Origin: Caryophanales bacterium
GTDB lineage: Bacteria > Bacillota > Bacilli > CAJFEE01
NCBI GenBank assembly: GCA_029256085.1
Contig: JAQSYP010000001.1
Span: forward strand, 310,001-374,000
Direction of reading: 5' to 3'
DNA: 64,000 bases
The notes under the pieces are model-generated. The model worked only from the letters and a program-made list of their open reading frames with translations, did no database searches and had not been told where the DNA came from. Below, piece after piece: positions 34,429 through 46,671 of the stretch. A program made the translations under genes and the position numbers. How positions within the stretch are numbered: the first letter of the stretch is position 1; every line of letters begins with the position of its first letter.

Positions 34429-36252
34429 ATGAACAGAGAAGATAGATTAGACCGACAATCAAGAAAAAGAAATTTTTCAATAATTGCTCATATAGATCAT
34501 GGTAAATCTACATTAGCAGATAGGATATTAGAAAAAACAAATGCGCTGACTCAACGAGAAATGAAGGATCAACTTCTTGATTCGATGGATCTTGAACGTG
34601 AGCGTGGTATAACAATTAAGTTAAACGCAGTGCAACTAAAATACAATGCAAAAGATGGAAAGGAATATACATTTCATCTAATCGATACTCCAGGTCATGT
34701 AGATTTTACATATGAGGTGTCAAGAAGTCTTGCTGCATGTGAAGGTGCAATATTAGTAGTAGACGCAGCTCAAGGTATTGAAGCACAGACTTTGGCAAAC
34801 GTATATTTAGCACTTGATAATGATTTAGAAATACTGCCTGTTATAAATAAAATTGATTTGCCAAGTGCAGAACCTGAGCGAGTAAGGCAAGAGGTTGAAG
34901 ATGTAATTGGGCTTGATGCTTCAGAGGCTGTATTAGCATCTGCAAAAGCAGGGATTGGTATTGAAGAAATCCTTGAACAAGTCGTGGAAAAAGTACCTGC
35001 TCCACAAGGCGATCCTGATGCACCTTTACAAGCTCTTATTTTTGACTCATTATATGATTCTTATCGCGGTGTAATTGTATACATTAGAATAGTTCAGGGT
35101 ACTGTAAAGCCTGGTGATAAAATCAGATTTATGGCAACTGGAAAAGAGTTTGAGGTTGCTGAAGTAGGTGTGTTGACGCCTAAAATAGTTCCACTTGATG
35201 AACTTACAGTTGGTGATGTTGGATATTTGACTGCAGCTATAAAAAATGTCTCTGATACGAGAGTAGGGGATACTGTTACATTAGTTAGCAAACCAGCTAA
35301 AGAACAGCTTCCTGGTTATAGAAAATTAAATCCGATGGTATTCTGTGGTTTATACCCTATTGATACAGCTAAATATGTTGACTTGCGTGAAGCGCTTGAA
35401 AGATTAGAGTTAAACGATTCTGCGTTGCAATTTGAGCCTGAAACTTCTCAAGCTTTAGGATTCGGTTTCCGCTGTGGATTTTTAGGACTACTTCACATGG
35501 ACGTTATCCAGGAACGTATTGAGCGTGAATTTAATATTGATTTAATAACTACAGCACCAAGCGTAATTTATAGAGTAACGAAAACAGATGGCGAAGAGTT
35601 CCTTGTAGATAACCCTTCTAATATGCCTGACCCACAAACTATTGAAAAGATTGAAGAACCTTACGTGAAGGCAAAAATCATGGTTCCAAATGATTATGTA
35701 GGAGCAGTTATGGAAATTTGCCAAAATAAGCGGGGTACATTCTTAGATATGCAATATCTTGATACAACACGTGTAACACTTGAATATGATATCCCATTAT
35801 CTGAGATAGTTTATGATTTCTTTGACCAACTTAAATCTAGTACAAAAGGATATGCATCATTTGACTATGAACTAATTGGTTATAAAGTTTCAAGGCTTGC
35901 TAAGATGGATATACTACTTAACAACGAAAAAGTAGATGCGTTTAGCTTCATAGTTCATAAAGATTCAGCTTATCAACGAGGAAAAATCATCGTTGAGAAG
36001 TTAAAAGAATTAATCCCAAGGCAACAATTCGAGGTTCCTATTCAGGCAACTTTAGGTCAAAAAATTGTAGCTAGATCAACAATAAAGGCTTTACGTAAAA
36101 ACGTATTAGCGAAATGTTACGGTGGAGATATATCTCGTAAACGTAAATTATTAGATAAGCAAAAAGAAGGTAAGAAACGAATGAAGTCAGTTGGATCTGT
36201 TGAAGTTCCACAAGAGGCGTTCATGGCAGTATTAAAAGTAACTGAAGATTAA
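34429..36252 (+). CDS. lepA: Elongation factor 4 (LepA)
   Basis: A 607-residue translational GTPase. G1 AHIDHGKST, the switch region RERGITIK, G3 DTPGHVDF and G4 [10 protein letters not shown] are present. The C-terminus has the LepA-specific [24 protein letters not shown] and [14 protein letters not shown] stretch. It acts on stalled or mis-translocated ribosomes. The ATG at 34429 follows TAGGAGTG; 9 upstream in-frame codons lack such a site. Confidence 0.96.
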   Translation: MNREDRLDRQSRKRNFSIIAHIDHGKSTLADRILEKTNALTQREMKDQLLDSMDLERERGITIKLNAVQLKYNAKDGKEYTFHLIDTPGHVDFTYEVSRSLAACEGAILVVDAAQGIEAQTLANVYLALDNDLEILPVINKIDLPSAEPERVRQEVEDVIGLDASEAVLASAKAGIGIEEILEQVVEKVPAPQGDPDAPLQALIFDSLYDSYRGVIVYIRIVQGTVKPGDKIRFMATGKEFEVAEVGVLTPKIVPLDELTVGDVGYLTAAIKNVSDTRVGDTVTLVSKPAKEQLPGYRKLNPMVFCGLYPIDTAKYVDLREALERLELNDSALQFEPETSQALGFGFRCGFLGLLHMDVIQERIEREFNIDLITTAPSVIYRVTKTDGEEFLVDNPSNMPDPQTIEKIEEPYVKAKIMVPNDYVGAVMEICQNKRGTFLDMQYLDTTRVTLEYDIPLSEIVYDFFDQLKSSTKGYASFDYELIGYKVSRLAKMDILLNNEKVDAFSFIVHKDSAYQRGKIIVEKLKELIPRQQFEVPIQATLGQKIVARSTIKALRKNVLAKCYGGDISRKRKLLDKQKEGKKRMKSVGSVEVPQEAFMAVLKVTED

Positions 36253-36258
36253 ACCATT

Positions 36259-36287
36259 AAGCCGCGGTCTAACTGCGGCTTTTATTA
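36259..36287 (+). terminator. Terminator after lepA
   Basis: AAGCCGC (36259-36265) pairs with GCGGCTT (36275-36281), then TTTATT. Confidence 0.85.
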
Positions 36288-36427
36288 ACTTTTATTTATG
36301 TTTTTGAAGTGACATAATTCGACAAGTGGAAGATAAAAGTCCTAAAGTGGAAGATAAAACAGTTAAAAGTGCTTTGACTATACTGAAAAAGACCAGCCAA
36401 AGTGAAATAAATATGTTGGAGGTAAAA

Positions 36428-37561
36428 ATGGCTCCGAAAGCAGTATATATTCATATACCTTTTTGTACTCAGATATGCAATTATTGTGATTTTAACAAGG
36501 TATATGCCAAAGGGCAGAATATTGATAAATATTTAGAAGCATTAGAGAAAGAGATTACTTTATACGTTTCCGAAAGTGTAGAAGTGGAAACAATTTATAT
36601 AGGAGGCGGTACTCCTACTGCTTTAGATGAAAAACAACTTGTAAAATTATTTTCAATAATTCATCGCTACTTTAACGTAAATAGTAGTACTGAATTCACG
36701 ATTGAAGCTAATCCAGGTGATATTGATACTGAAAAAATTAAGATATTAAAACACAATGGAATTAATAGAATAAGCCTTGGAGTCCAAAGTTTTAATGACC
36801 AGTTATTAAAAATTATTGGAAGAGAGCACACTGGTTTACAAGCTACTAAAAGTATCGAATTGATAAATTCATCTAATATTGAAAATATCAATCTGGACCT
36901 AATATACGCTTTGCCAACACAAGATTTACTAGATTGGAAAAAAACTTTGACGCACGCTATCAATTTACCAATAAAGCATATCTCAGCATATAGTTTAATA
37001 ATTGAACCCAAAACTATCTTTTATATAAAGGCAGAGAAAGGTGAAATAGAACTTCCATCTAATGATATAGAGGCTGAAATGTATGAGTTCGCAATGAACA
37101 ATTTAGCAGAAAGTAGTTTTAATCAATATGAAATAAGTAATTTCTCAAAATATGGTTATGAAAGTAAGCATAATTTAAAATACTGGAACAATGAGGAATA
37201 CTACGGATTTGGAGCAGGGGCACATTCATACATAAATAGTACTAGAGTAAGAAATATTGGGACAACATCTCACTATTTAAAAGCATTAGAGAAAAATATT
37301 AAACCAATCCTTGAAATGAATACACTGTCACAACAAGAGAAGATTGAAGAAGAATTATTTCTAGGTCTAAGAAAAATTAAAGGTATTAACATAAATAATT
37401 TCAGGAAAAGATATAGTTTGGATTTACTAAACTACTATAATAACGAAATTAATGATCTAATATTAAGTGGACTTTTAGAACTAGACGGTGATCAATTAAA
37501 GTTAACAAAGAACGGTCTTTATTTTGGAAATGACGTTTTTATGAAATTTATAAAAGATTAA
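36428..37561 (+). CDS. hemW: Radical SAM haem chaperone HemW
   Basis: A 377-residue radical SAM protein related to HemN. The cluster motif CTQICNYCDF (CxxxCxxC) follows YIHIPF, then GGGTPTAL, and the HemN C-terminal domain. It lacks the N-terminal tail of true coproporphyrinogen dehydrogenases, which fits HemW, a haem-binding chaperone. The ATG at 36428 has GGAGG 5 bases upstream. An in-frame GTG 102 bases earlier is possible but has no ribosome-binding site; that stretch contains a 15-bp direct repeat with a 21-base period. Confidence 0.92.
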   Translation: MAPKAVYIHIPFCTQICNYCDFNKVYAKGQNIDKYLEALEKEITLYVSESVEVETIYIGGGTPTALDEKQLVKLFSIIHRYFNVNSSTEFTIEANPGDIDTEKIKILKHNGINRISLGVQSFNDQLLKIIGREHTGLQATKSIELINSSNIENINLDLIYALPTQDLLDWKKTLTHAINLPIKHISAYSLIIEPKTIFYIKAEKGEIELPSNDIEAEMYEFAMNNLAESSFNQYEISNFSKYGYESKHNLKYWNNEEYYGFGAGAHSYINSTRVRNIGTTSHYLKALEKNIKPILEMNTLSQQEKIEEELFLGLRKIKGININNFRKRYSLDLLNYYNNEINDLILSGLLELDGDQLKLTKNGLYFGNDVFMKFIKD

Positions 37562-37580
37562 GTTCTTTGACTACAATTAA

Positions 37581-37609
37581 TTGACAATTGGAGTTGATTT
37601 TGATAATTT
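37581..37609 (+). promoter_or_regulatory. Putative promoter of the hrcA-grpE-dnaK operon
   Basis: TTGACA (37581-37586) with TAATTT at 37604 after 17 bases; an alternative -10 TATAGA lies at 37613. The CIRCE operator begins at 37620, close to the expected start of transcription. Confidence 0.5.
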
Positions 37610-37619
37610 TATTATAGAA

Positions 37620-37646
37620 TTAGCACTCATCAAACAGGAGTGCTAA
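37620..37646 (+). promoter_or_regulatory. CIRCE operator
   Basis: A perfect TTAGCACTC-N9-GAGTGCTAA inverted repeat (arms 37620-37628 and 37638-37646), the binding site of HrcA, located 16 bases before hrcA. It shuts the heat-shock operon at normal temperature. Confidence 0.97.
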
Positions 37647-37661
37647 CAGAGGTGATTGAAT

Positions 37662-38690
37662 ATGCTAACTGATCGTCAATTATTGATTTTACAAGTTATT
37701 GTTGATGACTTCATCAACTCTGCGCAGCCAGTTGGATCAAGAACACTTTCAAAAAAGGATAGTATTAAACTTAGCTCTGCAACTGTTAGAAATGAAATGT
37801 CTGAACTAGAGGAAAAGGGTTTTATTGAAAAGCCCCATACTTCAGCTGGAAGGATTCCTTCTCAAAAGGGATATCGTTTCTATGTTGATAACCTTTTACC
37901 ACAAATAAATGTAGAGGAAAAAACTATTCAAAAAGTAACAACTCTACTACATAATAAATTCCAGATTCGAGAAAAGGTTATACACAAGGCGGCTAATCTA
38001 CTTTCTGAAATTAGCGACTACACAGCAATAGCTCTAGGTTCGATGGTAACTGAGAATAGGCTTAAGAGAATTCAGATAGTGCCACTTACAGATACTACTG
38101 CAGTAATGATTATAATTACAAATAAAGGGCATGTTCAAAATCAAATTGTTAATATTCCTCAAAGTATGGATGCATCTGATATTGAAAAATTTGTAAACAT
38201 AATAAATCAAAAGTTAGTAAATGTACCAATTGCAAGTCTTGGTATAGCCATACAAAAAGAAGTTAAGCAACTACTTCACCAAAATATAAATAACTATGAA
38301 ACGTTATTAAATCACTTTCAGAGTCCCAATTTTGATGAGTCTTCAAAAAATTTCATGCATGTAAGCGGAAAGACGAAAATGTTCAATCAACCCGAATTCA
38401 TGGACATTGAGAAAATAAGAACTCTTTTAGAAATGCTTGAAGAAGACGATCAACTTATAAATTTGGTTAAGCCTAGAAAAGAAGGAATAACAGTAACGAT
38501 TGGTAAGGAAAACAACATTGAAAAGCTTGAAAATTGTACAATCGTGACTGCTACCTATTCATTAGGGGAAGAAAAGTTAGGAACACTAGCTTTACTCGGA
38601 CCAACAAGAATGGAATATTCAAAGGTAATACCATTATTAAAGTTATTTACACATCAATTAAGCTTATTAAATGATGATAACTATAAATAA
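37662..38690 (+). CDS. hrcA: Heat-inducible transcription repressor HrcA
   Basis: A 342-residue repressor that binds CIRCE and needs GroEL for activity. An N-terminal winged helix (MLTDRQLLILQVIVDDFI, PVGSRTLSKKD, SSATVRNEMSELEEKGFIEK, PHTSAGRIPS) is followed by a GAF-like domain and a C-terminal dimerisation part. The ATG at 37662 follows AGAGGTGA. The CIRCE lies in its own leader, so the operon is autoregulated. Confidence 0.96.
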   Translation: MLTDRQLLILQVIVDDFINSAQPVGSRTLSKKDSIKLSSATVRNEMSELEEKGFIEKPHTSAGRIPSQKGYRFYVDNLLPQINVEEKTIQKVTTLLHNKFQIREKVIHKAANLLSEISDYTAIALGSMVTENRLKRIQIVPLTDTTAVMIIITNKGHVQNQIVNIPQSMDASDIEKFVNIINQKLVNVPIASLGIAIQKEVKQLLHQNINNYETLLNHFQSPNFDESSKNFMHVSGKTKMFNQPEFMDIEKIRTLLEMLEEDDQLINLVKPRKEGITVTIGKENNIEKLENCTIVTATYSLGEEKLGTLALLGPTRMEYSKVIPLLKLFTHQLSLLNDDNYK

Positions 38691-38703
38691 GGAGGTGAAT
38701 TCA

Positions 38704-39294
38704 TTGCTAGATAAATACGAAGAAGCAACTAATAGCGATGAAGTTACTAACGAAGGTATAAATGTGAATGAAGAAAGTTTAAAAGAAGAAGTAACTGACA
38801 ATGATTGTGAAGTAGAAAACAATAATACAGAATTAGATTTACTTCATAATAAAATTAGTTCACTTGAACTTGAGCTTGAAGAAGCTAAAAATAAATATTT
38901 AAGACTGCAAGCAGACTTCGAAAATAATAAGCGCAGAGCTAAATTAGATTATGAATCTGCACTAAAATACGGAATACAAACTTTAGTCACAAATCTACTT
39001 CCAGCTTTAGATAATTTCGAAAGAGCTTTAAACATTGAAGCAGAAAACGATCAAGCAAAATCAATACTTCAAGGTGTTGAAATGGTATATAAGCAACTTC
39101 AACAAGCATTGGTAAATGAGGGATTAGAAATTATTCAAGCCGAGGGTCAGCAGTTCGATCCTTATATTCATCAAGCAGTAATGCAAATCAACGATGATAG
39201 CTATGAGCCAAATATAATCGTTCAGGAGCTACAAAAAGGGTATAAATTAAAAGATAAAGTAATTAGACCTTCAATGGTAAAGGTAAATGGATAA
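38704..39294 (+). CDS. grpE: Nucleotide exchange factor GrpE
   Basis: A 196-residue co-chaperone of DnaK. An acidic N-terminal tail precedes the long coiled coil (LELELEEAKNKYLRLQADFEN), and the C-terminal beta domain has the VNEGLEII and FDPYIHQAVMQ motifs. The likely start is TTG at 38704, 6 bases after AAGGAGGTG; earlier in-frame ATGs lie before this site, inside hrcA. It overlaps no gene and precedes dnaK. Confidence 0.94.
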   Translation: MLDKYEEATNSDEVTNEGINVNEESLKEEVTDNDCEVENNNTELDLLHNKISSLELELEEAKNKYLRLQADFENNKRRAKLDYESALKYGIQTLVTNLLPALDNFERALNIEAENDQAKSILQGVEMVYKQLQQALVNEGLEIIQAEGQQFDPYIHQAVMQINDDSYEPNIIVQELQKGYKLKDKVIRPSMVKVNG

Positions 39295-39299
39295 CTTAA

Positions 39300-41144
<1,845 letters not shown>

Positions 41145-41145
41145 T

Positions 41146-41187
41146 AAAAAAGTCAAAGCCAGCATTGCTTGGCTTTGACTTTTTTAA
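41146..41187 (+). terminator. Terminator after dnaK
   Basis: AAAAAAGTCAAAGCC (41146-41160) pairs with GGCTTTGACTTTTTT (41171-41185). It separates dnaK from dnaJ. Confidence 0.93.
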
Positions 41188-41203
41188 AGTACTTATTTTT
41201 GTT

Positions 41204-41271
41204 GATTTTCGCTTTAGGCTCGCGAAGTGTCCCAGGAAAGTGAGCACCGAAAGCGGAAATCAATATTTAAA
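41204..41271. repeat. Palindromic MITE-like element, short copy in the dnaK-dnaJ gap
   Basis: GTTGATTTTCGCTTTAGG and CCGAAAGCGGAAATCAAT form imperfect inverted repeats around a 30-base centre. The outer arm resembles the end of the element at 59750-59890. The rest of the gap (41272-41365) is A/T-rich with no gene. Confidence 0.6.
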
Positions 41272-41423
41272 ATATATTTTTAATATTTTTTCAGTGGCCT
41301 AAAAAGCGCTTTAAGCGAGCAGATTCTAAACAGGAACATTAAAATAGCATTTAAAGTAATAAAATATTGTACAGCTCTAATGGATTTTAATAATATAAAA
41401 AGCAGCTAATTTTAGATTATCGA

Positions 41424-41453
41424 TTGAACATTATAACAGTTAAATGATAGAAT
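41424..41453 (+). promoter_or_regulatory. Putative dnaJ promoter
   Basis: TTGAAC (41424-41429), 18-base spacer, TAGAAT (41448-41453). A second candidate, TTGTAC with TAATAT, lies at 41367-41396. Either would serve dnaJ separately from the CIRCE operon. Confidence 0.45.
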
Positions 41454-41480
41454 AAACTTCGTGTGGAAAGGAGTCGGCAT

Positions 41481-42608
41481 ATGAGTAAAAGAGATTATTA
41501 TGAAGTTTTAGGTGTAGATAAATCTGCGTCTAAAGATGAGATAAAAAAAGCATTTAGAAAGTTAGCGAAACAATATCATCCAGACGTTAGCCAAGAGGCA
41601 AATGCTGAGGAGAAATTTAAAGAAATACAAGAAGCATATGAAGTACTAGGTGATGATAGTAAGAAAGCACAATATGATCAGTTTGGGCATGCAGGACCGG
41701 GCGGTGGCTTTGGTGGTGGAGGATTCAATTCTGGTGATTTTAGTGGTTTTGGTTTTGATGATATATTCTCTTCAATATTTGGAGGCGGTGGAGGACGACG
41801 ACGTGATCCTAATGCTCCAAGACAAGGTGAAGATTTACATTTCGCAATGACCATTACTTTTGAAGAAGCAGCTTTTGGTATTGAAAGAGAAGTAGAATTA
41901 CCGAAAGAAGATTTATGTAATACTTGTAATGGCAGTGGGGCTAAACCAGGAACAAGTCCTGTAACTTGTGGAACATGTCATGGTTCTGGTCAAATCTCTG
42001 TTGAACAAGCTACTCCGTTTGGTAGAGTAGTAAATAGAAGATCATGTCATGTTTGTAATGGAAAAGGTAAAACTATTAAAGATAAATGTTCTACTTGCCA
42101 CGGTAATGGTAGGGTACAAGTTAAGAGCAAAATTAATGTTAAAATTCCAGCAGGGATCGATCATGGCCAGCAAATTAGAGTACCAGGTAAAGGGGAGCCA
42201 GGATTAAATGGCGGTCCTTCTGGAGACTTATATGTTTCTATCAGAATAAAACAACATGAATACTTTGAACGTGATGGAGACGATGTTTATTTAGAAATGC
42301 CAATTACTTTTGTTCAAGCCGCTTTGGGAGCTGAAGTTGAAGTTCCAACAATTCATGGCAAAGTAATGTTAAAAATTCCAACAGGAACACAAACTGGTAC
42401 TAAATTTAGACTAAAAGGTAAAGGTATTCAAAACGTGCATGGTTATGGTAAAGGTGACCAACACGTAATAGTCAAAATTGTAACTCCTAAAAAGTTAACA
42501 TCTAAACAAAAAGAACTACTAAGCGAATTTGAACAATTAGACAACGGTGCAAATACTGAGAGTATTTTTGCGAAATTTAAACGAGCTTTTACTGGTGACA
42601 ATAAATAA
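41481..42608 (+). CDS. dnaJ: Chaperone protein DnaJ
   Basis: A 375-residue type I Hsp40. The J domain has YHPDVS (HPD), then a Gly/Phe-rich region, four zinc-finger repeats ([32 protein letters not shown]), and a C-terminal substrate domain. It stimulates DnaK ATPase. The ATG at 41481 has AAAGGAG upstream. Unlike the compact B. subtilis operon, it is separated from dnaK by a terminator and a repeat, so it probably has its own promoter. Confidence 0.97.
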   Translation: MSKRDYYEVLGVDKSASKDEIKKAFRKLAKQYHPDVSQEANAEEKFKEIQEAYEVLGDDSKKAQYDQFGHAGPGGGFGGGGFNSGDFSGFGFDDIFSSIFGGGGGRRRDPNAPRQGEDLHFAMTITFEEAAFGIEREVELPKEDLCNTCNGSGAKPGTSPVTCGTCHGSGQISVEQATPFGRVVNRRSCHVCNGKGKTIKDKCSTCHGNGRVQVKSKINVKIPAGIDHGQQIRVPGKGEPGLNGGPSGDLYVSIRIKQHEYFERDGDDVYLEMPITFVQAALGAEVEVPTIHGKVMLKIPTGTQTGTKFRLKGKGIQNVHGYGKGDQHVIVKIVTPKKLTSKQKELLSEFEQLDNGANTESIFAKFKRAFTGDNK

Positions 42609-42630
42609 TAATTGATTGGGGTTGGTAGAT

Positions 42631-43566
42631 TTGAAATGGTCGGAGCTAAGTATTCACACAACACAAGAGGCTGTTGAACCGATAACAAATATCTTACATG
42701 AGGCTGGAGCAAGTGGGGTTGTCATTGAGGATCCATTTGATCTATTCAAGGAAAGAGAAAATGTTTTCGGGGAAATCTACCAGCTCAACCCAGATGATTA
42801 TCCAACAGAAGGTGTAATTGTAAAAGCTTATTTACCAGTTAATAGCTTTATTGGAGAAACAGTTGACCAAATAAAAGAAGCTATTAACAATTTGATTCTT
42901 TTTGAGATCGATTTAGGTTTAAATGAAATAAGTCTTTCTGAAGTAAATGAAGAAGAATGGGCGACAGCTTGGAAGAAATACTACCATCCTGTACAAATTT
43001 CAGAAAAGTTTACTGTAGTTCCTACATGGGAAGAATATGAAATAAAATCACCAGATGAGAAAATAATCGAACTTGATCCCGGTATGGCGTTTGGTACAGG
43101 AACACATCCAACGACAGTATTATGTATAAGAGCGATTGAGAAGGTTGTAAAACCTGGTGATGAGGTCGTGGACGTTGGAACTGGTTCAGGGGTACTTAGT
43201 ATTGCAGCTGCTAAATTAGATGCAAAAAAAGTATTTGCCTATGACTTAGATGAAATTGCCGTTCACAGTGCAACTTTAAATATTAAAATTAACAAGGTTT
43301 TAGATCTAGTAGAAGTCTCACAAAGTAATTTGCTATCCTCTTATACAGGAGCAGCCGATGTCATTGTTGCTAATTTATTAGCTGAGATCGTTATTAGATT
43401 ATCACCTGATGCAATTACAAAGATCAAACCGAATGGCAAATTTATTGTTAGTGGCATTATTCAAACAAAGAAAATTGATGTAATTAACCAACTTGAAAAA
43501 GATGGCTTTGTAATCGATGAAGTAATGGAAATGGAAGACTGGGTAGCAATCATAGCTCATTCATAG
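42631..43566 (+). CDS. prmA: Ribosomal protein L11 methyltransferase PrmA
   Basis: A 311-residue methyltransferase for L11. Motifs: KWSELSIHT at the N-terminus, [12 protein letters not shown] and the SAM-binding [19 protein letters not shown] at 42631 is chosen since it aligns with the [11 protein letters not shown] start of B. subtilis PrmA; GGGGTTGG lies upstream. It follows dnaJ by 22 bases. Confidence 0.93.
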   Translation: MKWSELSIHTTQEAVEPITNILHEAGASGVVIEDPFDLFKERENVFGEIYQLNPDDYPTEGVIVKAYLPVNSFIGETVDQIKEAINNLILFEIDLGLNEISLSEVNEEEWATAWKKYYHPVQISEKFTVVPTWEEYEIKSPDEKIIELDPGMAFGTGTHPTTVLCIRAIEKVVKPGDEVVDVGTGSGVLSIAAAKLDAKKVFAYDLDEIAVHSATLNIKINKVLDLVEVSQSNLLSSYTGAADVIVANLLAEIVIRLSPDAITKIKPNGKFIVSGIIQTKKIDVINQLEKDGFVIDEVMEMEDWVAIIAHS

Positions 43567-43577
43567 GAGGCGCTCAG

Positions 43578-44333
43578 GTGCAAAGATATTTTATAGCTAA
43601 CGAACAGCTTATAAATAATACTATTACACTTCACTCTGATGACGCGCATCATGTTAAAAACGTGATGCGTTTTCGCATTGGAGATAATTTAGTTTGCATT
43701 AATGAAAATGAACAAACTTTCAAGTGTGAAATCCTTGAATTAAATAGTGATAAAGTTATAGTAAGGATTGTCGAAGAGTTAAAGGAAGACAGAGAGCTAC
43801 CGGTAAATGTAACTATTGCCCAAGGCATGCCAAAGGGTGAGAAATTGGAGCTAGTTTTACAAAAAGGTACAGAACTAGGTTTGAGAAGTTATGTCCCATT
43901 AAAAACTAAAAGAACAATCGTAAAATTTGATGATAAAAAAGAGAAGAAAAAAATTGAACGATGGGAAAAGATTGTAAAAGAGGCTGCGGAGCAATCGTAC
44001 CGTAGTAGGATACCTACAATTGAATCTCCAATAAATTTAAAGGAACTGGTCTCATTTTCAAGCCAGTATACTTTCAAATTAGTCGCATATGAGGAAACAG
44101 CAAAAGGATCAGAAGAAAAATCCAATTTGAAATACGTTTTAGACAATATAAAAACTGGCGATAGTATTTTGGTAGTCTTTGGTCCAGAAGGTGGCCTTGA
44201 TGAAGATGAGGTATTATTTCTTGAGAATAATGGATTTATCACTTGTGCCTTAGGTCCAAGAATTCTAAGGACAGAAACAGCACCATTATATTTATTATCA
44301 GCAGTGTCGTACCAATTAGAATTATTGAGGTGA
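43578..44333 (+). CDS. rsmE: 16S rRNA m3U1498 methyltransferase RsmE
   Basis: A 251-residue SPOUT-class methyltransferase with a trefoil knot. The N-terminal PUA-like part is followed by the knot motifs VVFGPEGGLDEDE and CALGPRILRTETAPL. Start is GTG at 43578 after AGGAGG. It lies between prmA and mtaB as in other Bacillus. Confidence 0.94.
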   Translation: MQRYFIANEQLINNTITLHSDDAHHVKNVMRFRIGDNLVCINENEQTFKCEILELNSDKVIVRIVEELKEDRELPVNVTIAQGMPKGEKLELVLQKGTELGLRSYVPLKTKRTIVKFDDKKEKKKIERWEKIVKEAAEQSYRSRIPTIESPINLKELVSFSSQYTFKLVAYEETAKGSEEKSNLKYVLDNIKTGDSILVVFGPEGGLDEDEVLFLENNGFITCALGPRILRTETAPLYLLSAVSYQLELLR

Positions 44334-44338
44334 TAGAT

Positions 44339-45655
44339 TTGCAGACAGTAGCATTTCAAACTTTGGGGTGTAAAGTTAATCATTATGAAACTGAAGCTAT
44401 ATGGAAGCTTTTTAGTGATGAAGGATACACTAGAGTTGATTTTGAAGAGGAAGCAGATGTATATATTATTAATACTTGTACAGTAACAAATACCGGTGAC
44501 AAGAAAAGTCGACAAGTAATTAGAAGAGCAATTAGAACAAACCCAGAGGCAGTTATATGTGTAACTGGATGTTATGCACAAACCTCACCAGCTGATATTT
44601 TAGCAATACCAGGTGTTGATCTCGTTATTGGGACTCAAGATAGAGATAAGCTCCTTGACTATATCAATCAGTATCATGAAGAAAGACAACCACTAAATTT
44701 AGTGAAAAATATAATGAAGACTCGTAAATTTGAGAATTTAGCTGTTGAGAACTTTTCAGATAGAACTAGAGCAACATTGAAAATTCAAGAGGGATGTAAT
44801 AACTTCTGTACGTTCTGTATTATTCCTTGGGCAAGGGGATTAATGCGCTCTAGAGATCCACAAGATGTAATAAATCAAGCACAAAAGCTAATTGACAGTG
44901 GATATCACGAAATAGTATTGACGGGCATACATACTGGTGGATACGGTGAGGATTTAGAGGAATATTCATTGGCGAAACTACTAGTGGATTTAGATGCTAA
45001 ACTAAAAGGTGATGTTCGAATTAGAATATCATCAATTGAGGCTACACAAATAAGTGATGAAGTTATTAAATTATTAGCTAGATCAGATAAATTTGTAAAA
45101 CATTTACATGTTCCACTTCAGTCGGGTTCACAAACAGTTCTCAAGCGAATGAAGCGAAAGTATACGATGGAGCAATTTGCAGATAGAATTAAAGCTTTAC
45201 AAACTGCAATTCCTGATATAGCAATTACTTCTGATGTAATTGTAGGATTTCCAGCAGAAACTGAGGCGGAGTTTTTAGAAACTTACAACTTTATAGTTGA
45301 AAATAGATTTACAGAGCTACACGTTTTTCCATATTCAAAGAGAACTGGTACACCTGCAGCGATTATGACTGAACAGTTACCAGAAGAAATAAAAAATATT
45401 AGAGTTCATAAGCTTATAGAATTATCTAACCAATTAGCTAAAGAATATGCATCAAAATTTGAAGGCCAAATTGTTAATGTTATACCAGAAGAAGTATCCA
45501 AAGAGGAAGGATCTGAAAATTGCTTAGTAGGATACTCAGATAATTACTTAAAGGTAATTTTTAATGCAAGCTATGATTCAATAGGAAAAATTTTAAAGGT
45601 TAAAATTACAAAATCTGGTTACCCTCTAAATGAAGGTGAAGTTGTTAATTCTTAA
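44339..45655 (+). CDS. mtaB: tRNA t6A37 methylthiotransferase MtaB (YqeV)
   Basis: A 438-residue radical SAM methylthiotransferase that turns t6A37 into ms2t6A37. The N-terminal UPF0004 domain has [18 protein letters not shown] and VTGCYAQ; the radical SAM domain has the CNNFCTFC motif and GCNNF-to-RS(R) segment. A C-terminal TRAM domain follows. The TTG at 44339 follows GAGGTGA; extension further upstream runs inside rsmE. Confidence 0.93.
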   Translation: MQTVAFQTLGCKVNHYETEAIWKLFSDEGYTRVDFEEEADVYIINTCTVTNTGDKKSRQVIRRAIRTNPEAVICVTGCYAQTSPADILAIPGVDLVIGTQDRDKLLDYINQYHEERQPLNLVKNIMKTRKFENLAVENFSDRTRATLKIQEGCNNFCTFCIIPWARGLMRSRDPQDVINQAQKLIDSGYHEIVLTGIHTGGYGEDLEEYSLAKLLVDLDAKLKGDVRIRISSIEATQISDEVIKLLARSDKFVKHLHVPLQSGSQTVLKRMKRKYTMEQFADRIKALQTAIPDIAITSDVIVGFPAETEAEFLETYNFIVENRFTELHVFPYSKRTGTPAAIMTEQLPEEIKNIRVHKLIELSNQLAKEYASKFEGQIVNVIPEEVSKEEGSENCLVGYSDNYLKVIFNASYDSIGKILKVKITKSGYPLNEGEVVNS

Positions 45656-45684
45656 ATAAAGAATATTCTAAAAGGGTGATAAAA

Positions 45685-46350
45685 GTGAACGTAAATAAAC
45701 TAATAGACCATACTGTATTAAAGGCTGAAACAAATAAACAAACAATTGAGAAATTGTGTAATGAAGCAAAAGAGTATGACTTTGCATCTGTTTGTGTTAA
45801 TCCAACCTGGGTTAAAACGGCATCTGAAATTTTAAAGAATACCGATGTTTTAGTTTGTACAGTAATTGGATTTCCACTTGGAGCAACTACTTCTGAAGTT
45901 AAAGCATTTGAAACTAAAAATGCGATTGAAAATGGTGCGCAGGAAATAGATATGGTAATAAATATAGGTGCACTTAAAGATGGAGATAATGATTTAGTAG
46001 AGAAGGATATTAAATCAGTAGTTTCAGAAGCAAAAGGAAAAGCAATTGTAAAAGTTATAATAGAAACTTCTTTATTAACAGATGAAGAAAAAAGAAGAGC
46101 ATGTGAACTAGCTGTAAAAGCTGGTGCAGATTTTGTTAAAACATCTACTGGCTTCTCAACGGGTGGAGCAACTGCCCAAGATATAAAACTTATGAGAGGC
46201 GTTGTAGGGCCTAATATTGGGGTTAAAGCATCAGGAGGGGTAAGAGACCTTTCAGATGCTAATAAAATGGTAGAGGCTGGCGCAACGCGTATAGGGACGA
46301 GTGCAGGTGTATCTATAGTAAAAGGTGAACAATCTGAATCAACATATTAA
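45685..46350 (+). CDS. deoC: Deoxyribose-phosphate aldolase DeoC
   Basis: A 221-residue class I aldolase splitting 2-deoxyribose-5-phosphate into glyceraldehyde-3-phosphate and acetaldehyde. The Schiff-base Lys lies in [18 protein letters not shown] and VKASGGVRD are also conserved. The GTG at 45685 has AAGGGTG upstream; another GTG 9 bases earlier overlaps that site. It is in the place that B. subtilis leaves empty between yqeV and rpsU, as in several other bacilli. Confidence 0.92.
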   Translation: MNVNKLIDHTVLKAETNKQTIEKLCNEAKEYDFASVCVNPTWVKTASEILKNTDVLVCTVIGFPLGATTSEVKAFETKNAIENGAQEIDMVINIGALKDGDNDLVEKDIKSVVSEAKGKAIVKVIIETSLLTDEEKRRACELAVKAGADFVKTSTGFSTGGATAQDIKLMRGVVGPNIGVKASGGVRDLSDANKMVEAGATRIGTSAGVSIVKGEQSESTY

Positions 46351-46376
46351 GTGTGTTCATTTATATCCATAATATC

Positions 46377-46405
46377 TTGACCATTTAGGGTTATTATATT
46401 ATAAT
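46377..46405 (+). promoter_or_regulatory. Sigma-A promoter of rpsU-yqeY
   Basis: TTGACC (46377-46382), 17-base spacer, TATAAT (46400-46405): a near-consensus promoter between deoC and rpsU. Confidence 0.75.
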
Positions 46406-46413
46406 TTTGAAAG

Positions 46414-46449
46414 GCATGTTAGAGTTATTCCTAGAACATGCTTTATAAT
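46414..46449 (+). promoter_or_regulatory. Hairpin at the 5' end of the rpsU leader
   Basis: GCATGTT (46414-46420) pairs with AACATGC (46435-46441), followed by TTTATAATTTT. It begins about 8 bases after the -10 box, so it would be the 5' end of the rpsU transcript. It could be a terminator for readthrough from deoC or an attenuator. Confidence 0.55.
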
Positions 46450-46484
46450 TTTCTTGTTTGCGTTGTTCGGAGGGAGGGAAAAAG

Positions 46485-46658
46485 ATGTCTAAAACGGTAG
46501 TTCGTAAAAATGAATCCCTAGAGGAAGCTCTTAAACGTTTCAAACGTGCCGTATCTAAGACTGGTACGCTTGCTGAAGTTAGGAAGCGTGAGTACTATGA
46601 AAAGCCAAGCGTAAAGCGTAAGAAGAAATCTGAGGCAGCTCGTAAGCGTAAATTCTAA
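46485..46658 (+). CDS. rpsU: 30S ribosomal protein S21
   Basis: A 57-residue, highly basic ribosomal protein ([20 protein letters not shown] at the start, [14 protein letters not shown] at the end), full S21 length. The ATG at 46485 follows GGAGGGAGGG; an upstream in-frame ATG precedes that site. yqeY follows 13 bases later. Confidence 0.96.
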   Translation: MSKTVVRKNESLEEALKRFKRAVSKTGTLAEVRKREYYEKPSVKRKKKSEAARKRKF

Positions 46659-46671
46659 AGTAGGTGTACGT

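Noticed and set aside
36326-36427. N-terminal extension of HemW by 34 codons from GTG
   Set aside because: No ribosome-binding site precedes it, while the ATG at 36428 has GGAGG; the extension includes a 15-bp direct repeat (period 21) and has no counterpart in the family.
43889-44581. 230-codon minus-strand open frame opposite rsmE and mtaB
   Set aside because: It is fully antisense to two conserved genes and its product is low-complexity Ser/Tyr/Cys-rich with no start signal.
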